Source: Sphingopyxis solisilvae (GTDB taxonomy: Bacteria > Pseudomonadota > Alphaproteobacteria > Sphingomonadales > Sphingomonadaceae). Taken from it: a stretch of DNA of 64,000 nt. Positions within the stretch are counted from its first letter, which is position 1, and each line of letters begins with the position of its first letter. Shown piece by piece: positions 23,859 to 33,468 of the stretch. Below the pieces are notes generated by a model, which did no database searches, had not been told where the DNA came from, and saw only the letters and a program-made list of their open reading frames with translations. A program made the position numbers and the translations under genes. The stretch is from the NCBI RefSeq assembly GCF_015475875.1, contig NZ_JADKYM010000011.1, forward strand, positions 58,018 through 122,017. The letters run 5' to 3'.

Positions 23859-24765
23859 GCTGCCCGATCCGGTCACCTATGCGATCCCGGCCTTCATCCT
23901 GCTGCTGATCGCCGAAATGATCGTGGCGCGGCGCGCCGACAAAAGCCGGTACGAGGCCCGCGATACGCTGAACTCGCTGATGCTTGGCACGGGAAGCCAG
24001 GTCGCGAGCGCGCTCGTCGGCGGGATCGTGGTCGGGCTTGCGGTGTGGCTGCACCAGTACCGGCTGTTCGACATCGGGATCGATTTCAAAAGCTGGTGGT
24101 GGGCGTGGATCCTCTGCTTCTTCCTCGACGACCTCGCCTATTATGTCTTTCACCGCAGCGCGCACCGGGTGCGCTGGTTCTGGGCGAGCCATGTCATCCA
24201 CCATTCCAGCCAGCATTATAATCTGTCGACCGCGCTGCGGCAGACCTGGACGGGTTTCATCAGCCTCGGCTTCATCTTCCGCCTGCCGCTGTTCCTGATT
24301 GGCTTTCCGCCCGCGATGGTGTTCTTCTGCGCCGGGCTCAATCTGATCTATCAGTTCTGGATCCATACCGAGGCGATCAAGCGGCTGCCCAAATGGTTCG
24401 AGGCGGTGATGAACACCCCGTCGCACCACCGCGTCCATCATGGGGTGAATCCGCGCTATCTCGACGCCAATTATGCCGGGGTGTTCATCATCTGGGACAA
24501 GATGTTCGGAAGCTTCGTTGCCGAACGCGATGACGAGCCGGTGCGGTACGGCATCGTCAAACAGCTTGGCAGCTTCAACATCCTGTGGGCCGCGGCGCAT
24601 GAATGGGTCGGTATCGCCAGTGATGTCTGGCACGCGCCATGGAAGCACAAGCTTTCGTACATATGGCGCGAACCCGGCTGGAGCCATGACGGCAGTCGCG
24701 CGACGAGTGCGATGATCAAGGAACGCTGGGCGGCGGGGCAGGCAAGGGAAGAGCCCGCGGAATAG
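23851..24765 (+). CDS. Sterol desaturase / fatty acid hydroxylase superfamily protein
   Basis: A 304-residue membrane di-iron enzyme. The histidine boxes are complete: HRSAH (HxxxH), HVIHH (HxxHH), and HHRVHH near residue 190, with a further His between. Four membrane helices surround them. Members hydroxylate or desaturate lipids such as sterols, carotenoids or fatty acids; which applies here is not decidable. It starts with GTG at 23851. A perfect 29-base inverted repeat follows 14 bases after the stop. Confidence 0.88.
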   Translation: MDKLPDPVTYAIPAFILLLIAEMIVARRADKSRYEARDTLNSLMLGTGSQVASALVGGIVVGLAVWLHQYRLFDIGIDFKSWWWAWILCFFLDDLAYYVFHRSAHRVRWFWASHVIHHSSQHYNLSTALRQTWTGFISLGFIFRLPLFLIGFPPAMVFFCAGLNLIYQFWIHTEAIKRLPKWFEAVMNTPSHHRVHHGVNPRYLDANYAGVFIIWDKMFGSFVAERDDEPVRYGIVKQLGSFNILWAAAHEWVGIASDVWHAPWKHKLSYIWREPGWSHDGSRATSAMIKERWAAGQAREEPAE

Positions 24766-24779
24766 CCCCACCTCCAATC

Positions 24780-24853
24780 CCGTTCGTGTCGAGCGAAGTC
24801 GAGACACGCGAAGGCTGGCGCAGACGTGTCTCGACTTCGCTCGACACGAACGG
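24780..24853 (+). repeat. Palindromic repeat, family A, copy 1 (perfect)
   Basis: Two perfectly complementary 29-base arms, 24780-24808 and 24825-24853, around a 16-base spacer. Each arm contains GTGTCGAGCGAAGTCGAGAC or its complement. Degenerate relatives lie at 34842-34910 and 37294-37376. It sits right after the sterol desaturase gene, where the transcript would form a very stable hairpin. Confidence 0.92.
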
Positions 24854-24932
24854 AGAGGGGTTGCCACGCTGCTTAATGACATTCATGTAAGTCCCGATTG
24901 ACCACCGAAGCGGTGGCGAGGGGAGAGCGCGC

Positions 24933-26519
24933 GTGGATCAGTTCGACATCATCGTAATCGGCGGCGGCAGCGCGGGGAGTGCTGCGGCCGGCAGGCTGGC
25001 CGAGGACGGGACGCGAACGGTGTGTCTGGTCGAGGCGGGCGGGACCAATGACAATGTGCGGGTCAAGACGCCGGGGTTCATGCCCTTCATCCCGCAATCG
25101 TCCAACTATCGTTACGATACCGTGCCGCAAAAGGGGCTGAACGGGCGCACCGGATATCAACCGCGCGGGCGCGGGCTGGGCGGGTCGAGCGCGATCAACG
25201 CGATGGTCTATATCCGCGGCCACCAGTTCGATTACGACCAGTGGGCGGCGCTCGGCGCAACCGGGTGGAGCTATGACGATGTGCTGCCCTATTTCAAACG
25301 CAGCGAGGGCAATGAGCGCGGCGGTGACGCCTATCACGGCGGCGACGGGCCGCTGAGCGTGATGGACCAGCGTTGGCCCAATGTGACCAGCCGCCGCTTC
25401 ATCGAAAGCGCGGCGGCGCTGCAGCTGCCGCGCACCGGCGATTTTAACCTGCCGAACAACGAAGGGTTCGGCCTGTATCAGGTGACGCAAAAGGATGGCG
25501 AGCGCTGGTCGGCGGCGCGCGCCTATGTCGAGCCGCTGCGCGGGCGCGCGAACCTGAACATCCGCACGAAGGCGTTGGTTGAAAAGATATTGGTCGAGGA
25601 CGGCCGCGCCACCGGGGTCGTGATCCGGCGCGGCTCGCAGCGCGAAACGCTGCGCGCGCGCGGCGGGGTCGTGCTGTCGGCGGGGGCGTTTGGATCGCCG
25701 CAGATCCTTCAGCTATCGGGCATCGGTCCCGCTGCGCATCTCGCCGACAAGGGCATCACCGTCGTGGCTGATCGCGCCGCGGTCGGCGAGAATTTGCAGG
25801 ACCATATTGACTATGTGTCGAGCTGGGAAACCCGCTCGACCGACCCGCTCGGCAACAGCCTGGGCGGCACGTGGCGGATGGTGAAGGCTATCTTCGAGCA
25901 CCGCACCCGGCGCACCGGGATCATGACGACCTGTTTTGCCGAGGCAGGCGGCTTCTGGAAGTCGCGCCCCGACCTGCCCGCGCCCGACATCCAATATCAT
26001 TTCGTCCCCGCGATGCTCGAGGATCACGGGCGGACCAAGGTCAAGGGGCATGGCTTTTCGTGCCACGCCTGTGTGCTGCGCCCCGAAAGCCGCGGCACGG
26101 TGCGGCTGGCATCGCCTGACGCCGCCGCGGCGCCCGCGATCGACCCGGGCTTCCTGACCGACGAGCGCGACATGGCGACGCTGCGCGCTGGCGTGCGGAT
26201 GATGCACCGCATCGTCGCGGCGCCGCCGCTCGGCGATTATGCCGGGACCGACCGACACCCCGTGAACCTCGACGATGATGCCGCGCTCGACGCGCTGATC
26301 CGCAGCCGCGCCGACACTGTTTATCATCCGGTCGGCACGTGCCGGATGGGCAGCGACGCCGATGCGGTGGTCGATCCGACGCTGAAGCTGAACGGCATCG
26401 ACGGGCTGTGGGTTGCCGACGCAAGCATCATGCCGCGGCTGGTGTCGGGCAATACGAACGCACCAAGCATCATGATCGGCGAGCGCGCGGCGGATTTTGT
26501 GAAGGCCGCTTTGGCCTGA
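24933..26519 (+). CDS. GMC-family FAD-dependent oxidoreductase (choline/alcohol dehydrogenase type)
   Basis: A 528-residue flavoenzyme. The N-terminal FAD-binding motif IVIGGGSAGSAAAGRLAED, the GMC signature GRGLGGSSAINAMVYIRG, a second signature GAFGSPQILQLSGIGP, and the C-terminal catalytic region YHPVGTCRMG with NTNAPSIMI all fit. These enzymes oxidise alcohols to aldehydes, passing electrons to a quinone or oxygen. Polyethylene-glycol dehydrogenases of sphingomonads belong here, but choline-like or aliphatic alcohol substrates are equally possible. The GTG start at 24933 follows GGGGAGAG. It is followed by a convergent terminator. Confidence 0.92.
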   Translation: MDQFDIIVIGGGSAGSAAAGRLAEDGTRTVCLVEAGGTNDNVRVKTPGFMPFIPQSSNYRYDTVPQKGLNGRTGYQPRGRGLGGSSAINAMVYIRGHQFDYDQWAALGATGWSYDDVLPYFKRSEGNERGGDAYHGGDGPLSVMDQRWPNVTSRRFIESAAALQLPRTGDFNLPNNEGFGLYQVTQKDGERWSAARAYVEPLRGRANLNIRTKALVEKILVEDGRATGVVIRRGSQRETLRARGGVVLSAGAFGSPQILQLSGIGPAAHLADKGITVVADRAAVGENLQDHIDYVSSWETRSTDPLGNSLGGTWRMVKAIFEHRTRRTGIMTTCFAEAGGFWKSRPDLPAPDIQYHFVPAMLEDHGRTKVKGHGFSCHACVLRPESRGTVRLASPDAAAAPAIDPGFLTDERDMATLRAGVRMMHRIVAAPPLGDYAGTDRHPVNLDDDAALDALIRSRADTVYHPVGTCRMGSDADAVVDPTLKLNGIDGLWVADASIMPRLVSGNTNAPSIMIGERAADFVKAALA

Positions 26520-26597
26520 CCTGCCGACGGCACGTGCCGCGGCCGACGGGGAACACCTCGAAAAAAGATGTCGACGTCGGCGATTATCTGCTCGAAA

Positions 26598-26627
26598 GCC
26601 CGCCTTTCATCCGAAAGGCGGGCCTTT
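26598..26627. terminator. Bidirectional intrinsic terminator
   Basis: Perfect arms GCCCGCCTTTC (26598-26608) and GAAAGGCGGGC (26613-26623) around loop ATCC, with CTTT on one side and AAAG (reading TTT on the other strand) on the other. It lies between the convergent GMC oxidoreductase and DUF4136 lipoprotein genes and can serve both. Confidence 0.88.
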
Positions 26628-26648
26628 GTCATCAACTGTGCAGCAATC

Positions 26649-27341
26649 TCACCCCTTTTCGGGCGGTGCCACGGTGATCCGCACCCGCTCGCCCGAATTG
26701 CCGGGAAAGCCGGTGAACATCGCCTCGACCAAATTGGGCACGATGGTTTGCAGGTTGTTGTCGCGCGACTGCGCCTCAGCCTGGCCCTCGAACAGGCGCG
26801 ATCCGTCGGCGGCGCGGTTGATCTGGAGGTTCAGCCCGCTGGTATAGACGGTGTAGCTCGTCACATCGGTACCGCCCCAGCCGGGGCCAAAGCCGCCCCA
26901 CAGGAACGGATCGCGATAGCCATAGACATAACGGCGCCCGCCGGGGCCGCGGGCGATGACGGGTCGATAAAAGCCGCGGCCGTAATAGCCGCCGTACCAC
27001 GGGTCGCCAAAGCTCGGGCTCGACACGACGCGCTCGCGCCCCTTGTCGACGCCATAGTCCATGCGGACGACCAGGTCGGCGCGCTCGCCGGGGGCGGCGG
27101 GGCGATAGCCGTAGCGGGTGAGTTCGCTGGCGACCAGATTGGCATATTGGCCGAACTCGATGCCGCCCGCCAGCGCGGGATTACCTGCCTCGACGACAAA
27201 GCTTTGTCCCTGCGGGGCGGGCAGCGCGCTCTGGAAGCGTGCGACATCGGCCTTGAACGGCGTCGCGCAACCGGCCAGCGCCAGCGCGGCACCGGTCATC
27301 GCGGCAAGGCCCAGGCGGCGAAGGGTCGATTTTTTCATCAT
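26649..27341 (-). CDS. DUF4136 lipoprotein
   Basis: A 230-residue lipoprotein with lipobox LALAGC (Cys25), so it should be attached to the membrane after signal peptidase II cleavage. The mature part matches DUF4136: an early SFVVEAG strand, EFGQYANLVASELTRYGYRPA, and ADLVVRMDYGVDKG. A Gly/Tyr-rich insert follows (GYYGRGFYRP..YRDPFLWGGFGPGWG). The family is envelope-associated and uncharacterised. Two adjacent ATGs (27341, 27338) follow GGAGCAAG; either could be used. It is convergent with the GMC gene. Confidence 0.87.
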   Translation of the reverse strand: MMKKSTLRRLGLAAMTGAALALAGCATPFKADVARFQSALPAPQGQSFVVEAGNPALAGGIEFGQYANLVASELTRYGYRPAAPGERADLVVRMDYGVDKGRERVVSSPSFGDPWYGGYYGRGFYRPVIARGPGGRRYVYGYRDPFLWGGFGPGWGGTDVTSYTVYTSGLNLQINRAADGSRLFEGQAEAQSRDNNLQTIVPNLVEAMFTGFPGNSGERVRITVAPPEKG

Positions 27342-27490
27342 CTTGCTCCGTGATTCGGATCGGCGCATCCCGCGCCGTTTATAGCATGACTACGCCGACG
27401 CGACTTAACCTTGGTTGAACCCGCTTCGTCGCACGAAGGTTCCGCCCCCGATATGGGTCGCCCGCCGCGACAGACAAGCTTATCCGATAT

Positions 27491-28489
27491 TTAGCGACAA
27501 AGACCAAGCGCGGCATAAGCCGCGTCGAGCGTCGGCCGCGCCAGCGCCGATGCCCGCGCCGCACCTTGCTCCAGCGCGGCGTCGATCGCCGCCGGATTGG
27601 CCTTGAGCTGGTTCAGCCGCGTCGCGATCGGGCGCAGCGTTTCGACGAGCAGCTCGCCGAGCGCGGGTTTGAACGCGCCAAACCCCTGTCCGGCAAAGCG
27701 CGCCAGCACATCGTCGACGCTCTCGTCCGCCATCGCGGCATAGATCGACACCAGATTGCGTGCCTCGGCGCGCCCTTCCAGCCCCGCGGCCTCCGACGGC
27801 AGCGGCTCGGCGTCGGTCTTTGCCTTGCGGATCTTCGCCATGATCGTGTCGGCATCGTCGACCAGGTTGATCCGGCTCATGTCGCTAGGGTCCGATTTCG
27901 ACATCTTCGCCGTTCCGTCGCGCAGGCTCATGATCCGCGCCGCGGTCGGCGGAATCGTCGGTTCGGGCAGGGTGAAGGTTTCGGTGCCGGTGTCGAGGTT
28001 GAACTTGGTCGCAATGTCGCGCGCCAGCTCGAGATGTTGTTTCTGGTCGTCGCCGACCGGGACATGCGTCGTCTGATACAGCAGCACGTCGGCGGCCTGC
28101 AGCACCGGATAGGCGTAGAGACCCACACTCGCGCCTTCGCGGTTCTTCCCCGATTTTTCCTTGAACTGCGTCATCCGGTTCAGCCAGCCGATCCGCGCGG
28201 TGCAGAAGAGCAGCCAGCCGAGCTCGGCGTGCGCGGGCACACGCGCCTGGTTGAACAGGATCGACTTGGCGGGGTCGATCCCCGCAGCCATCAGCGCCGC
28301 CGCCATTTCGCGCGTGTTCGCGGTCAGCTCGGCGGGGTCGTTATGGACGGTGATCGCGTGCAGGTCGGCGAGGAAATAGAGCTTCTCGCCCGGCATCTCG
28401 TCCTGCATCCGCACCCAGTTGCGGATCGCACCCAGATAATTGCCCAGGTGCAAGTTTCCGGTGGGCTGGATGCCCGACAGCGTCCGCAT
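27491..28489 (-). CDS. trpS: Tryptophan--tRNA ligase
   Basis: A 332-residue class I aminoacyl-tRNA synthetase. The HIGH-type motif [10 protein letters not shown] is at residues 11-20 and the KMSKS loop AKMSKSDP near 200. The tryptophan-specific [13 protein letters not shown] is present, and length matches the bacterial family. The start at 28489 ([11 protein letters not shown]) is the family start. It lies 16 bases downstream of murJ on the same strand. Confidence 0.97.
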   Translation of the reverse strand: MRTLSGIQPTGNLHLGNYLGAIRNWVRMQDEMPGEKLYFLADLHAITVHNDPAELTANTREMAAALMAAGIDPAKSILFNQARVPAHAELGWLLFCTARIGWLNRMTQFKEKSGKNREGASVGLYAYPVLQAADVLLYQTTHVPVGDDQKQHLELARDIATKFNLDTGTETFTLPEPTIPPTAARIMSLRDGTAKMSKSDPSDMSRINLVDDADTIMAKIRKAKTDAEPLPSEAAGLEGRAEARNLVSIYAAMADESVDDVLARFAGQGFGAFKPALGELLVETLRPIATRLNQLKANPAAIDAALEQGAARASALARPTLDAAYAALGLCR

Positions 28490-28505
28490 GATGATCTTTC
28501 CCGTT

Positions 28506-30083
28506 TTACAGTGTGCGCCGGCGCAGCTGGCCGATGGTGTCGCGATTGACCACGCCGAACAGGAAGGCGCAACCAAAGAATATAAGCCCGCCCAGCGCGA
28601 CGATAGCGCCCAGCGCGACAATCCGCTCGAACACCCCGCCGACAAAGGCGTCGCCCGCCAGCGGGATCGCGAAATGCAGCGCCGTCGCCATCGCCGCGGC
28701 GGCCAGCACGATGCGAGCGATCCGCCAGACGACCTGGCCGGTCAGGTGGAACAGCCCGCCGCGATGCAGGATCGCATAGAGCATCGCGACATTGCACCAT
28801 GCCGCGATCGACCCCGCCAGCGCGAGTCCGACGATACCCAGAACCGGGATCAGCGCGAAGTTGAGGCCGATGTTGATCAGCAGCGAAATCGCCGCGGTCC
28901 ACACCGGGGTGCGCGTGTCCTTGCGCGCAAAGAAATTGGGCACGAGCACTTTGACCAGCACATAGGCGGGCAGGCCGACGACGAGCCCGCCGACCACCGC
29001 ACCGGTCGCAACGCCGTCGGCGACGCTATATTGGCCGCCGACATAGAATGCGCTGGTGATCGCGGGGCCGGCGACGAACAGTGCAACCGCCGCGGGCACG
29101 GTCAGCAGCATCGCCAGTTCGACCGCATTGCTCTGCAGCCGGAACGCGCCGCCGCGATCCTCCTGCGCCACAAAGCGCGACAGCGCGGGCAGGATGGCCG
29201 TGCCCAGCGCGATGCCGATGATGCCGAGCGGCAGCTGGTTCAGCCGGTCGGCCATCGCCAGATAGGTGATGCTCTTGTCGGGCAGCGAGGCGATGAAGAA
29301 CAGGTCGACGAACCGGCTGATCTGATACACCCCGGCGCCGAACACCGCGGGCAGGATCAACACCCCCATCTCGCGCACCCCCGGTGTCAGCCGCGGGCGG
29401 CGGAGCGCGGGCCGGAAGCCCGATTTGTGGACCCAGTAATAAAGCCAGATCAGCTGGAACAGCCCCGACAGCGAAACCGCGATCGCCAGATACAGGCCGG
29501 TCGCCGCCTTGGCCGCTTCGCCGCCGTCGCCGGTGGCGCCGCCGACCAGCAGCGCCGCGATCAGGCAGATGTTGAGCAGGATCGGCGCCGCCGCCGCGGC
29601 GGCAAAGCGCGACAGGCTGTTGAGGATCGCCGCGAACAGCGTCGCGATGCTCATCAGCGCCAGATAGGGAAAAGCGATGCGTGCCATCGTCACGGTCAGG
29701 TCGAATTTTTCGCCATCGGCGCGCAGCGCCTCGCTGGCGAACAGGTGCATGACCCACGGCATGACAAGCAGCAGCAGCGCCGAAAAGACGATCAGGATCG
29801 GGATCAGCACCGCCAGCACCGCATCGGCAAAGGCGCGCGCCTCGCTATGGTCGCCCTCCTTGGTCATCCGCTGGTTGAACAGCGGCACGAAAGCGGCGGC
29901 AAAGGCGCCCTCGGCGAACAGGCGGCGAAAGATGTTGGGCAGCTGGAATGCCAGCTGCCACGCATCGGCGACCCCGCCCGCGCCGAGGATACGGCTGAGC
30001 AGCATATCGCGCGCAAAGCCGAAAATGCGGCTGACCATCGTCAGCCCGCCGATCGTCCCGACGCTTTTGAGCAGGCCGCTCAT
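28506..30083 (-). CDS. murJ: Lipid II flippase MurJ
   Basis: A 525-residue protein with 14 predicted membrane helices of the MOP exporter superfamily. Family landmarks include the N-terminal [39 protein letters not shown] and SLSRFAAAA. MurJ moves lipid-linked murein precursors across the inner membrane. The last residues (RRRTL) are cytoplasmic. It lies 27 bases after secB and upstream of trpS, a gene order common in alphaproteobacteria. Confidence 0.95.
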   Translation of the reverse strand: MSGLLKSVGTIGGLTMVSRIFGFARDMLLSRILGAGGVADAWQLAFQLPNIFRRLFAEGAFAAAFVPLFNQRMTKEGDHSEARAFADAVLAVLIPILIVFSALLLLVMPWVMHLFASEALRADGEKFDLTVTMARIAFPYLALMSIATLFAAILNSLSRFAAAAAAPILLNICLIAALLVGGATGDGGEAAKAATGLYLAIAVSLSGLFQLIWLYYWVHKSGFRPALRRPRLTPGVREMGVLILPAVFGAGVYQISRFVDLFFIASLPDKSITYLAMADRLNQLPLGIIGIALGTAILPALSRFVAQEDRGGAFRLQSNAVELAMLLTVPAAVALFVAGPAITSAFYVGGQYSVADGVATGAVVGGLVVGLPAYVLVKVLVPNFFARKDTRTPVWTAAISLLINIGLNFALIPVLGIVGLALAGSIAAWCNVAMLYAILHRGGLFHLTGQVVWRIARIVLAAAAMATALHFAIPLAGDAFVGGVFERIVALGAIVALGGLIFFGCAFLFGVVNRDTIGQLRRRTL

Positions 30084-30110
30084 CGGCTCAGCCTGTCGGC
30101 CTGATCGGCG

Positions 30111-30629
30111 TTACGCCTGCCCGACCGGCGCCGCGGCGCCCGCCTGTTCGGCTTCGACCTGCTGCATCTGCTGCATGAACAGGCCGTGGAAGTCGATCGG
30201 TTCGAGCAGCAGCGGCGCGAATCCGCCGTCGCGGACTGCATCGGCCACGACGCGGCGGGCAAAGGGGAACAGGATGCGCGGCGCTTCGGCCAGGAAAAAG
30301 GGCTGAAGCTGGTCGTCGGGCACGTTGCGGACGCCGAACAGGCCGGCATATTTCAGCTCGATCACGAACATCGTGCCCTGATCGGCCTTCGACGTGACGT
30401 CGATCTTCAGCGACACTTCGAACAGATTCTCGCCGACATTGTCGGCGGCAATGTTGAACTGGACGTCGATCTGCGGCGCGTCCTGCCACTGATACACCGT
30501 GGGCGCGCTCGGATTTTCGAACGACATATCCTTCACATATTGCGAAATCAGGCCGATCGCGGGGCTGGTGTCCTCGCCATTGGGCTGCAGGGCGGGGTTG
30601 TTGATGTCGGCGCTGGTCTCGTCGGCCAT
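30111..30629 (-). CDS. secB: Protein-export chaperone SecB
   Basis: A 172-residue cytosolic tetrameric chaperone that delivers preproteins to SecA. Conserved features: YVKDMSFENPSAP near residue 30, FEVSLKIDVTSK, AGLFGV, and LFPFARRVVADAVRDGGFAPLLLEPIDF before the acidic-poor tail. The frame extends upstream, but the family N-terminus and the ATG at 30629 agree. It faces the Tim44-like gene across a 247-base gap holding that gene's promoter. Confidence 0.96.
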   Translation of the reverse strand: MADETSADINNPALQPNGEDTSPAIGLISQYVKDMSFENPSAPTVYQWQDAPQIDVQFNIAADNVGENLFEVSLKIDVTSKADQGTMFVIELKYAGLFGVRNVPDDQLQPFFLAEAPRILFPFARRVVADAVRDGGFAPLLLEPIDFHGLFMQQMQQVEAEQAGAAAPVGQA

Positions 30630-30806
30630 GATGCAATGCTTTCGCTCGAAAAGATGAAACAGGGTCCGCGCCACAGGCCGTGTCGGTACTGCGGCAGACG
30701 GTTGCGGCGGCGCTTAGCAGCGCGCGCCAGCCAGCACAATGGGCGCGCAGCGTCGCGCTCGCAAGGCGTCAAGCGTTGACCTGCCGCACTGCTGCGGCCA
30801 TGGTAT

Positions 30807-30835
30807 TTGAAACTTGGTCGGCCATCGCCTATGTA
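30807..30835 (+). promoter_or_regulatory. Promoter of the Tim44-like gene, mltA and smr
   Basis: TTGAAA at 30807-30812 and TATGTA at 30830-30835, spaced by 17 bases, fit the sigma-70 consensus (4 or 5 of 6 in each box). Transcription would start near 30842, about 35 bases before the GTG start of the Tim44-like gene. It is the best promoter match in the secB-tim44 gap. Confidence 0.65.
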
Positions 30836-30876
30836 CAGGCCTCTATCTTTCCATTGCCCGCATTGGACCCTTGCCC

Positions 30877-31545
30877 GTGACTGCTTTTTCGATCGTCCTG
30901 CTCGCCATGATTGCCGCGTTCCTCGGCATGCGGCTCTATTCGGTGCTCGGCAAGCGCACGGGGCATGAGCAGGAGCCGGTTTTGCCGCGCCGCGACGAGC
31001 GCGCCGCGCCGTCGCCGCTGCGACTGGACGATGGCGATGCGGGATCCGCGCCAGCTGCGAATTCCGCCGACACGGCGGGGCTGGTTTACGAACCTGCCGC
31101 CGAAGCGGGCCTCCGCCAGCTGCTCGCCGCCGACCGCCATTTCGACGCGGGTCGCTTCATGGAGGGCGCCGAGGCCGCTTATCGCATGATCCTCGAAGCC
31201 TATTGGTCGGACGACCGCGAAGCGCTGCGCGATCTTTGCGACGATGACAGCTACGAAGCCTTTGTCGAGGCGATCGACGCGCGCGAGGAGCGCGGCGAAA
31301 CGCTCGACAACCGGTTGGTCGGCATCGATTCGGCGAAGATCACCGCGGTCGAGATGGACCGCAAGGAAGCGCGCATCACGGTGCGGTACCAGGCCGACAT
31401 CAGCGCGATCACCCGCGACGCCGACGGCAAGCTGATCGCCGGATCGATGAGCGACGCGTCGCGCACCGACGATCTGTGGACCTTCCGCCGCGCGCTCGGC
31501 AGCAGCGATCCCAACTGGCTGCTCGACGAGATCGAAGCAGCCTGA
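30877..31545 (+). CDS. Tim44/TimA-family inner-membrane adaptor protein
   Basis: A 222-residue protein with one N-terminal membrane helix (FSIVLLAMIAAFLGMRLYSVLG). After a variable linker comes a Tim44-like domain (about residues 80-220): AGLRQLLAADRHFDAGRFMEGAEAAYRMI, then NRLVGIDSAKITAVEMDRKEARITVRYQ and DLWTFRR. The domain is related to mitochondrial Tim44, and the alphaproteobacterial protein TimA has been linked to envelope protein transport. The GTG at 30877 is chosen because the helix then starts the protein. Placement opposite secB is conserved. Confidence 0.88.
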   Translation: MTAFSIVLLAMIAAFLGMRLYSVLGKRTGHEQEPVLPRRDERAAPSPLRLDDGDAGSAPAANSADTAGLVYEPAAEAGLRQLLAADRHFDAGRFMEGAEAAYRMILEAYWSDDREALRDLCDDDSYEAFVEAIDAREERGETLDNRLVGIDSAKITAVEMDRKEARITVRYQADISAITRDADGKLIAGSMSDASRTDDLWTFRRALGSSDPNWLLDEIEAA

Positions 31546-31574
31546 TCGCGGTGTCGGCGAACCTGTCGTCCGGG

Positions 31575-32885
31575 ATGCGCCGGACGCGCGTTTTCGGAAT
31601 TACCCTGCTCGCCGCGCTGCCGCTGCTTTCCGGCTGTGCATCGGTGATCCCCGATTCGGGCAACCGCCCCACTGCTTCCACACCGGCGCCAACACCGAAG
31701 CCATCGGGCGCGACGCCGCGCCCCTATCAGCCGCGCCCCTCGGAAAGCGGCGGCGTTGCGGCCAAGCCGATCCCCGCGACCCCGCGCGCAGCCTTGCCTG
31801 CGCCCGCTGTCCCGGCGGACGCGACAACGGCCGCCGCCAGCGGGGTGATCGCCGGTCCCGATTTCGCCAGCCTTGGCGTGACCGCCGAACAGGCCGCGGC
31901 AGCGCTCGCGGCGTTCCGGATCAGCTGCCCATCGGTCCAGCGCCGCGCCGACGCCAGCGGGCTGACGCAAGGCGCCGACTGGACCGGAAGCTGCAACGCT
32001 GCGAAGAACTGGCGCGACAATGATGCCGCGGCCTTCTTCGCGCGCTACTTCGGCACCGTCCAGATCGGCGCCGGGACGGCGTTCGTCACCGGCTATTACG
32101 AGCCCGAAATTGCGGGATCGCGCACCAAGCGTCCCGGCTACGACGTCCCCATCTATCGGCGCCCCGCCGATCTGGTCGATGTCGACCTCGGGCAATTTTC
32201 CGACGAGCTGAAGGGCAGGACGATCCGCGGCCGGGTCGAGGGCAGCAAGCTGGTGCAATATTACGACCGCGCCGCGATCGAAAGCGGCGCGCTCGAAGGT
32301 CGCGGGCTCGAAATCGCTTATGCCGCCGATGCCGCCGAGTTCTTTTTCCTGCAAGTTCAGGGATCGGGCCGCCTGCGCCTGCCCGACGGCGGCATCATGC
32401 GGATCGGTTACGACAGCCAGAATGGCCGCGGCTATGTCGGCATCGGCAAACTGCTGCTCGACCGCGGCGAGCTTCAGCGCGGGCAGGCGTCGATGCAGGG
32501 CATCCTCGATTATCTGCGCGCCGACCCGGTGCGCGGCGCGGCGGTGATGAACGAGAACCCCAGCTGGGTGTTCTTCCGCGAAATCACCGGCCCCGGCCCG
32601 CTCGGCGCGATGGGGCTGCCGGTGACCGGCCGCGCCAGCGTTGCCGCCGATCCCAAATATGTCCCGCTCGGCGCCCCCGTCTTCCTCTCGCTTGACCGCG
32701 CCGAACCCAATGGGCTGTGGATCGCGCAGGACACCGGCGGCGCGATCAAGGGCGCCAACCGTTTCGACAGCTTCTGGGGCGCGGGCGAAGACGCGCGCGC
32801 AATCGCCGGCGGCATGGCGGCGCGCGGCTCGGCGCTGCTCCTGCTCCCGCGCGCCAGCATCGCGCGGCTGATCCCGGCGCGCTGA
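31575..32885 (+). CDS. mltA: Membrane-bound lytic murein transglycosylase A
   Basis: A 436-residue lipoprotein: lipobox LLSGC with Cys21, a Pro/Ala-rich linker of about 80 residues, the MltA barrel domain (FVTGYYEPEIAGSRTKRPGYDVPIYRRP) and the C-terminal 3D domain. The 3D domain has conserved Asp residues (WIAQDTGGAIKGANRFDSFWGAGEDA). It cleaves murein glycan to 1,6-anhydromuramyl products. A GTG at 31551 is an alternative start, but the ATG at 31575 gives a standard signal peptide. It lies 29 bases after the Tim44-like gene. Confidence 0.94.
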   Translation: MRRTRVFGITLLAALPLLSGCASVIPDSGNRPTASTPAPTPKPSGATPRPYQPRPSESGGVAAKPIPATPRAALPAPAVPADATTAAASGVIAGPDFASLGVTAEQAAAALAAFRISCPSVQRRADASGLTQGADWTGSCNAAKNWRDNDAAAFFARYFGTVQIGAGTAFVTGYYEPEIAGSRTKRPGYDVPIYRRPADLVDVDLGQFSDELKGRTIRGRVEGSKLVQYYDRAAIESGALEGRGLEIAYAADAAEFFFLQVQGSGRLRLPDGGIMRIGYDSQNGRGYVGIGKLLLDRGELQRGQASMQGILDYLRADPVRGAAVMNENPSWVFFREITGPGPLGAMGLPVTGRASVAADPKYVPLGAPVFLSLDRAEPNGLWIAQDTGGAIKGANRFDSFWGAGEDARAIAGGMAARGSALLLLPRASIARLIPAR

Positions 32886-32892
32886 CGCCGCG

Positions 32893-33468
32893 ATGGCGCG
32901 GCGGCTCGATCCCGACGAAAACGCGCTGTGGAAAAAGGTCGCGGCGACGGTGAAGCCGCTGGCGAAGCCGAAAGCCCCGCTCGCCCCTACCGCCCCGCCG
33001 ACGATCCGCCCGCCTGCGCCGACCCCGCGCAGCGCCGCGGCCCCGGCGGCGCCCGTTCGCCCCGCCACAAAACTACCGCCGCCGCGCCGCACGCACAGCG
33101 CCGCAACGCTCGACGGCCATTGGGACCGACGACTGCGCAAAGGGCTGGTGCGCCCCGACCTCAGCATCGACCTGCACGGGCATAGTCTCGCCTCGGCACA
33201 GGCGCTGCTCGACGACGCGATCGGCCGCGCGCTGCTCCGCGGTGCGCGCGTGCTGCTCGTGGTCGCCGGCCGCCTCCGCCCCGGCGCCGACCGCCTGCCG
33301 CAAATGCACGGCGACCCACGCCCCCGCGGCGCCATCCGCGCCTCGCTCCCCGACTGGCTCGCCCATTCGCCCCACGCTGACCAGATCGTCGCGCTTCGAC
33401 CGGCGCATGTGAGCCATGGCGGGGCGGGGGCGGTCTATGTGATCCTGCGGCGGTTCAGAGAAGATTGA
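32893..33468 (+). CDS. Smr/MutS2-C-terminal domain endonuclease-like protein
   Basis: A 191-residue protein. The first 80 residues are Pro/Ala-rich and basic; the C-terminal half is an Smr domain (SIDLHGHSLASAQALLDDAI, ARVLLVVAGRLRPG, GAIRASLPDWL, GAGAVYVILRR). Smr domains nick DNA or RNA. The loop that is usually a GxG after the third strand reads AGRLRPG here. It follows mltA by 7 bases, the order seen in related alphaproteobacteria (tim44-mltA-smr). Confidence 0.88.
   Translation: MARRLDPDENALWKKVAATVKPLAKPKAPLAPTAPPTIRPPAPTPRSAAAPAAPVRPATKLPPPRRTHSAATLDGHWDRRLRKGLVRPDLSIDLHGHSLASAQALLDDAIGRALLRGARVLLVVAGRLRPGADRLPQMHGDPRPRGAIRASLPDWLAHSPHADQIVALRPAHVSHGGAGAVYVILRRFRED

Noticed and set aside
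28440..30104. A 554-codon plus-strand frame rich in Arg, Gln and Asp
   Set aside because: It is the mirror of murJ; the composition is typical of the antisense of hydrophobic membrane-protein genes.
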